Below are positions 8,248 to 13,872 of a stretch of 13,872 nucleotides of DNA, piece after piece. Numbering within the stretch: the stretch's first letter is position 1; each line of letters starts with the position of its first letter. The stretch is taken from positions 1-13,872 of the forward strand of contig UQJA01000049.1 in NCBI GenBank assembly GCA_900541285.1, in the 5' to 3' direction. This DNA is from an uncultured Collinsella sp. GTDB lineage: Bacteria > Actinomycetota > Coriobacteriia > Coriobacteriales > Coriobacteriaceae. The translations under genes and the position numbers were made by a program. Under the pieces are notes generated by a model. It was not told the origin of the DNA, ran no database searches, and was given only the letters and a program-made list of their open reading frames with translations.

Positions 8248-10332
8248 CTAGATACAGAACCCGGGGATCACACAGGTTAGCTTGTTTGGCTTTTCCGCAG
8301 GCGTTGCGTACGTAAAGACGTCGCCGTCGTGCCCCACGCGGTTCATATAGAGCGTGCCTTCGCTCTCCGATGTGTCGGGGCTCACCGTGCGCTCCCACCA
8401 ACAGGTGTCCTTGCCCTTCCACTGACGGACCATCGTCTCGTTCGTGGAATACGGGCTCACCTTGAGCTCGCGGAAGAGCTGATACTCCTTGCCCTCGCCG
8501 TTGTAGATGTCTGCCAGGTAGTGATAGTCCTTGGCAAACGAATCGGGCGGTTGCGTACCGCACAGCTCGACCATGGCGGGCAGCCAAAGGGTTGCGGGCA
8601 ACTCGCTCAGACACGATGCACTGTTGGCGGCGCCAACGTTATTCGAGATCTTTTTAACGGATTTGATGAGTGCGCGCAACTCGTTGGGCAGCAGCTTAAG
8701 GCCGTCGCCGTCGAGCCATTCCCGCAGCTCGCAATCTGCCCAGCCGGCGCTCGGCGGTTCAGCCGCAGCGTTGCGCTCGGCAATACCCGCATCGAACATA
8801 AACGTCAGTCCGGCCTTGCCCGTCCCGTCCAGAAGCTCATCGTGGCGGATGCCCACAAGCTGCGCGCCAACCTGCAGCCCGTTGGTGAGCGTGACACGCT
8901 TGGTGCACGGATAGGGGATATGCCCATCGGCATCGAGCAGATGAAAGCGCTTGGCAATCTCGCGTGCCTCGCTACGGGTCTCGGCGGCCTTAATCTTGAG
9001 CGAATTCTCCTGCAGCTGATCCCAGGTGTAGTCATCAAGCGAACCGCGGATGCCGTCCAGGTAGTCGGGGATGCCAAAGCCATGAGTCGCCGCCCCAATG
9101 ACGCTGAGCCCCGCAACGGCTGTGACAACGCCACCGATAATAAAGCGGCGGCGGGTCATGGCATCGTGCCGGGCCTGCTCTAGAATCTCTCGCGCTCGCT
9201 CGCCGGCGACGTCGACCTTAAGGTGTGTACCGGAGTCGATGTCGATTGCGGCGTCACTGCCCGCGCCTTCGCGGCCCTCAGATTCTGCAGCGGGGAGGTA
9301 TGCCGAGAGCGCCTCGAGCATCTGCTGCTCGGTGGGGCGATCGCCCTGTTCAACCGAGATACCTTTCATGATGATCTGGACGAGCGCTTCATCGCCCTCG
9401 CAGCGCGGCTCGAGCGGTGCCGGCTTGGTCTTGGTCTTTATGAGGTAGAACGAGCCGGTTGCCGCGGCACCCGTCGACTCGACGTCGAACGGCTTGCGAC
9501 CGCTGTAGAGCTGGTACAGAATGCTCGAAAGCGCATAGACGTCGATTGCCGGCGAACGGCGAAGGGCCGCGATGCCTTCGATATCCTGCGTGAGCATCTC
9601 GGGCGCGGCGTATGCGGGCGTGGCAAAGCGCCAGATGTCGGCGCGCCGGGTGATCGTGTCATCGCCGAGAGCCATGGTCGCGGAGCCCATGTCGATGAGG
9701 CAGGGGTCAAAGGAGCAATCGGCAATCTGCTGCTCGAGCGTTCGGCTGGTGGTGCGGAACATGATATTGGCAGGCGACAGGTCGCGATGGATGACCGGAT
9801 TCACGAGGCCTTGGGTTATCAAGAGCGCACGAAGCACGGCGTTTCCGACGGCGGCGACTATCTGGGTGGTCAGCCCGCCCGAGGCGTCGTGCGGAAGCAG
9901 GGGCAGCGCCTGCTTGAGCGAGGTGCCCTCGACCCACTCCATGAGGATGAGCGGGTTATCCTCGCACGATCCGTAGCCATAGACGCGCGGAAATCCGCGC
10001 AGGTGCGAGACAGTACACAGATGACGGTACTCCTCGAATAGCGCGGCTGTGTTGGCCAGGTGCGCTGCCGATTGCTCGGCGGAGCGGTCGGGGGCTTGGC
10101 CGGAAAGGATGGCATTGTCCTTGAGTAGCTTGACGGCAAAGACCTCGCCGCTCGTGTTGGTCGCGCGCAGCACGTGCCCGATGTTGCCGTTGTTACGGTG
10201 GGTCGTCTGGAGAATAAGCGTCATAAACCGACGCTTGGCGTCGTCCTCGGCGCTGGGGTCGACCGCCACGGCGGTATCGAACGTATCAAGACGGATGAGT
10301 TTGTCGCCATAGGCGCTATCGGTAGTATCCAT
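8248..10332 (-). CDS. Membrane-anchored Ser/Thr protein kinase with DUF6273-like sensor domain
   Basis: This 694-residue protein joins a cytoplasmic Hanks-type kinase domain to one membrane helix and an outside domain. In the kinase part, K68 (VFAVKLL) is the ATP lysine, HRDLSPAN (182-189) the catalytic loop, DMG (214-216) replaces DFG, and APE (243-245) ends the activation segment. The Gly-rich loop is weak. After an acidic linker, a basic RRR stretch and a hydrophobic segment (about 397-417) mark the membrane crossing. The C-terminal 270 residues resemble DUF6273: GWADCELREWL, an LLPNELRALIK-like segment, LWLPAMVEL, a CWWERT motif and the final PGFCI. This domain occurs in gut bacterial surface proteins; its ligand is unknown. 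The start at 10332 has AAAGGAA 4 bases upstream; an earlier in-frame ATG (10419) would place 29 residues through the dyad at 10365-10425. It follows the FHA gene on the same strand. Confidence 0.9.
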   Translation of the reverse strand: MDTTDSAYGDKLIRLDTFDTAVAVDPSAEDDAKRRFMTLILQTTHRNNGNIGHVLRATNTSGEVFAVKLLKDNAILSGQAPDRSAEQSAAHLANTAALFEEYRHLCTVSHLRGFPRVYGYGSCEDNPLILMEWVEGTSLKQALPLLPHDASGGLTTQIVAAVGNAVLRALLITQGLVNPVIHRDLSPANIMFRTTSRTLEQQIADCSFDPCLIDMGSATMALGDDTITRRADIWRFATPAYAAPEMLTQDIEGIAALRRSPAIDVYALSSILYQLYSGRKPFDVESTGAAATGSFYLIKTKTKPAPLEPRCEGDEALVQIIMKGISVEQGDRPTEQQMLEALSAYLPAAESEGREGAGSDAAIDIDSGTHLKVDVAGERAREILEQARHDAMTRRRFIIGGVVTAVAGLSVIGAATHGFGIPDYLDGIRGSLDDYTWDQLQENSLKIKAAETRSEAREIAKRFHLLDADGHIPYPCTKRVTLTNGLQVGAQLVGIRHDELLDGTGKAGLTFMFDAGIAERNAAAEPPSAGWADCELREWLDGDGLKLLPNELRALIKSVKKISNNVGAANSASCLSELPATLWLPAMVELCGTQPPDSFAKDYHYLADIYNGEGKEYQLFRELKVSPYSTNETMVRQWKGKDTCWWERTVSPDTSESEGTLYMNRVGHDGDVFTYATPAEKPNKLTCVIPGFCI

Positions 10333-10364
10333 GGCGTTCCTTTGTCTGGCATGGGTCGCCGCGC

Positions 10365-10425
10365 GTATACGTGGGCAGTGCGGATATCGGTAAAGTACTA
10401 TGATAGCCGCACTGCTCACGTATAC
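10365..10425. promoter_or_regulatory. 18/19-bp dyad just upstream of the kinase gene
   Basis: The left arm (10365-10383) and right arm (10407-10425) are reverse complements at 18 of 19 positions; each begins or ends with GTATACGTG or its complement. They enclose 23 A/T-rich bases. The inner end lies 33 bases before the kinase start codon. It could be an operator for a dimeric or tetrameric regulator, an mRNA hairpin that tunes kinase translation, or another dispersed palindrome. TATCAT (complement of 10400-10405) in the loop is a possible -10 box, but I see no -35 box. Confidence 0.6.
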
Positions 10426-10463
10426 CGCTGAGTATTGTCGTTTACGACGCAGAAGGTAGAAGA

Positions 10464-10490
10464 CGGAAGACGGATGGCGACCGTCTTCCG
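10464..10490 (-). terminator. Perfect 10-bp hairpin after the FHA gene
   Basis: CGGAAGACGG (10464-10473) pairs perfectly with CCGTCTTCCG (10481-10490) around a 7-nt loop, 13 bases after the FHA stop on the minus strand. The sequence that follows on that strand is pyrimidine-rich (TCTTCTACCTTCT) but not a clean T-run, so termination may be partial, allowing some read-through into the kinase gene. Confidence 0.55.
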
Positions 10491-10503
10491 ATCGCCGTCC
10501 GTG

Positions 10504-11466
10504 CTAGTCCACAATGACAAGGAATGTCGTGTAGAGACCCAGATGGAGCCTGTCGCTGTTTTCGATTTCCACCGGGGGATAGATCTTGCCGGGCTCGCGT
10601 TGGTCGCGCGGCGGCTCAATCACAATATCGCCGTCGCGCGCGCCCGATTCGAGCACTGTGCCGTTGGTCGATCCAAGGCCCTGGGCGTACCAGTGCTCAC
10701 CCTCGAGCCAAATGCGAAGATGCTCGCGCGAGGCGTCGGCGCCTACATCGGTGATGCTGGGCGAGGTTTTGGGCAAAGAACCAATCACGGTGCCGCGCGG
10801 ATCGCGTGTGAGGGGATGGATTTGCATGCCGGCGCAGTTGTCGGCATGGGTTCTGAGCAGACCGAGATTGGGGGCGACGGTGCACGGCTGTTCCAGGCTG
10901 CTCATAAAGCCACGTCCGACGGTAGTTTCGGTGGTGCCAAAGTGCCCGCCCGTCTTGCTGTTGCAAAAGCGCTCGACGGTGGCCACGCCCTGAACGGGAT
11001 CGGCGAGCGCTCCCGTTGCCACAAAGAGCATCAAAAAGAGCGTGCTTTTTTCGCGCACGGCATTGCCGTCAAAGTTGTCGATGCGATTGAGGGCATTTGC
11101 ATATAGGCGGCTGTCCAGCTTGTGGCTGGCGAGAGCCGACATCATTTCGTTGGCGGCCGGACCGCGATAGTGCTCGGCGATTGCCTGATAGGCGGACTCG
11201 CCGCCGCCGAGCTTGCTGCAGATTGCCGCGGAAAGGTTGAGCGTGGTGACGGTAAAGTCGCTGTAGATGGCGGGCGCACACTGGTCAGGCTTGCGATGGA
11301 CGATGTAACGGGTGAGATACGAGCGGTTGGAAGAGCATTTCTCGAGCAGGGTACTGCCGAGATAAGAGTTTCCATTGATAAGCATTCGGGCGATCTCGAG
11401 ATGTTTAAGACCGCCGAACGAGCGAATATCGTTATAGAGGACCGAGCAAGGCGTCTCTGCTGCCAC
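10504..11466 (-). CDS. FHA-domain protein, probable partner of the adjacent Ser/Thr kinase
   Basis: With a GTG start this protein has 320 residues. Positions below count from an in-frame ATG ten codons earlier. A C-terminal FHA domain (about 235-328) shows the key features: a GTVIG strand, SREH (256-259) and STNGT (276-280), the loops that hold phosphothreonine. The first 225 or so residues have no membrane segment and match no family I know; they include several cysteines and look helical. The start was set at GTG 11466 because AAAGGAGG (11472-11479) lies 5 bases before it, whereas the ATG at 11496 would put this site inside the gene and has nothing better. The gene lies 171 bases before the kinase on the same strand. 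The natural reading is that the kinase phosphorylates a Thr which this protein binds. Confidence 0.85.
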   Translation of the reverse strand: MAAETPCSVLYNDIRSFGGLKHLEIARMLINGNSYLGSTLLEKCSSNRSYLTRYIVHRKPDQCAPAIYSDFTVTTLNLSAAICSKLGGGESAYQAIAEHYRGPAANEMMSALASHKLDSRLYANALNRIDNFDGNAVREKSTLFLMLFVATGALADPVQGVATVERFCNSKTGGHFGTTETTVGRGFMSSLEQPCTVAPNLGLLRTHADNCAGMQIHPLTRDPRGTVIGSLPKTSPSITDVGADASREHLRIWLEGEHWYAQGLGSTNGTVLESGARDGDIVIEPPRDQREPGKIYPPVEIENSDRLHLGLYTTFLVIVD

Positions 11467-11534
11467 GGATACCTCCTTTGATTGCTTCCTAGCCAATATG
11501 GCGATAGGAATTAATGGCTCCCGGTGGGAGACGT

Positions 11535-11590
11535 ATTAAATGGCTGCGAAATGGCTGCGCAATATATAGCGTAACCAAAGCAACATTATA
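11535..11590 (-). promoter_or_regulatory. Candidate promoter region of the FHA-kinase unit
   Basis: Two candidates read on the minus strand. One has a consensus TATAAT -10 box (complement of 11585-11590) but no good -35 box, and would give a leader of about 110 nt. The other has TTGCGC (complement of 11557-11562), 16 bases, then TTTAAT (complement of 11535-11540), with a shorter leader. The tandem repeat at 11538-11559 lies across the second. Confidence 0.4.
11538..11559 (+). repeat. Two exact tandem copies of an 11-bp motif
   Basis: AAATGGCTGCG occurs twice without a gap (11538-11548 and 11549-11559). The core AATGGCT occurs a third time at 11513-11519. The copies lie upstream of the FHA gene and over one of its candidate promoters. 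They may be binding sites for a regulator or the product of a local duplication. Confidence 0.7.
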
Positions 11591-11657
11591 GGCCACATGT
11601 TCGAAATTGCAGGAAGAGCGAGAGATTTGGTTTGGAATGAACGTAAATCCCCCTCTG

Positions 11658-11712
11658 TCTTATTCTGTAACATTTGGACCCGGTTTTGCCCTGCATCTGT
11701 TACAGATTGAGA
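11658..11712. repeat. 55-bp palindromic element, copy C
   Basis: Arms TCTTATTCTGTAACA (11658-11672) and TGTTACAGATTGAGA (11698-11712) pair at 13 of 15 positions around 25 nt. The right arm is identical to copy A. It lies between the divergent FHA and helicase genes, where no terminator is needed, which argues for a dispersed repeat. Confidence 0.8.
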
Positions 11713-11780
11713 CAATAGGCCCAGACCCGCCCCGTCCGCCTCGTCATCTGTGGTTTACGTGGGGGCATGCGAAGCACGGG

Positions 11781-11985
11781 TATACTAACCGGCGGCGAAT
11801 CTGCTCCATCGCTTAGGGCTGCTGCGTCTGGACGGCGCGTGATAGGGCTGCCAAAGCGATCGCCAGCGTGCTGAGCAATCTCCTCTCTGTGCGCACCTGT
11901 TTTTGTATGTATTAGCGCACTACCAAGCACGCCTGCGCGGCCGCATGCCGCGCCCATGACGCGTGCAGATAAGGAACAACAACAT
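11781..11985 (+). promoter_or_regulatory. Candidate -10 box and long leader of the helicase gene
   Basis: TATACT (11781-11786) is a good -10 box with no clear -35 box at 16-18 bases. If it is used, the helicase mRNA has a leader of about 190 nt. The leader contains small possible stems, GTGCGC/GCGCAC around 11898-11930 and GCGCGG/CCGCGC around 11935-11955, and ends with AAGGA (11971-11975) 10 bases before the ATG. Long structured leaders are common on cold-induced DEAD-box helicase mRNAs, but nothing here proves such control. The rest of the 11467-11985 gap holds only the repeats and promoters listed. Confidence 0.35.

Positions 11986-13872
<1,887 letters not shown>

Overview
The window looks like chromosomal DNA from a high-GC actinobacterium of the Coriobacteriia, most likely Collinsella or a close relative. 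This is inferred from overall G+C and codon use, from intergenic palindromes carrying GGGGACA/TGTCCCC, and from a surface-sensor kinase ending in a DUF6273-like domain. No rRNA, tRNA, IS or phage gene is visible, so the genus is a judgement, not a proof.

Layout. Positions 1-1595 (+) hold the tail of a gene that is probably gltB, then a complete gltD (NADPH-dependent glutamate synthase small subunit). A gene-free, T-rich stretch with a strong hairpin follows (1596-1948). Next come an unrecognised 235-residue protein (1949-2656, +) and a COG1228-type metal-dependent amidohydrolase (2879-4248, +) broken by one missing base near 3067-3071. A bidirectional terminator separates it from a convergent small membrane protein with a zinc ribbon (4356-4829, -).

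Positions 4975-7997 (-) form a compact copper-resistance operon, transcribed copA, copZ, csoR: a Cu(I) P1B-ATPase, a small copper chaperone and a copper-sensing repressor. The promoter of copA carries a near-perfect CsoR-type operator (ACCCCC-T-GGGGGT) between candidate -35 and -10 boxes, so the repressor probably controls its own operon. A 94-nt imperfect palindrome lies between copA and copZ.

Positions 8248-11466 (-) hold a two-gene signalling unit: an FHA-domain protein followed by a membrane-anchored Ser/Thr kinase whose extracytoplasmic part resembles DUF6273. FHA domains bind phosphothreonine, so the pair probably works as kinase and phospho-dependent partner. A perfect 10-bp hairpin and an 18/19-bp dyad lie between them. 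Divergent from this unit, 11986-13872 (+) encodes a DEAD-box RNA helicase with an Arg/Gly-rich tail that runs off the window.

The most striking non-coding signal is a family of three 55-bp palindromes (2671-2725, 8150-8204, 11658-11712). Each has 15-nt arms and exactly 25 nt between them, and they occur in three unrelated gene arrangements. They look like a dispersed REP-type element, not local terminators.
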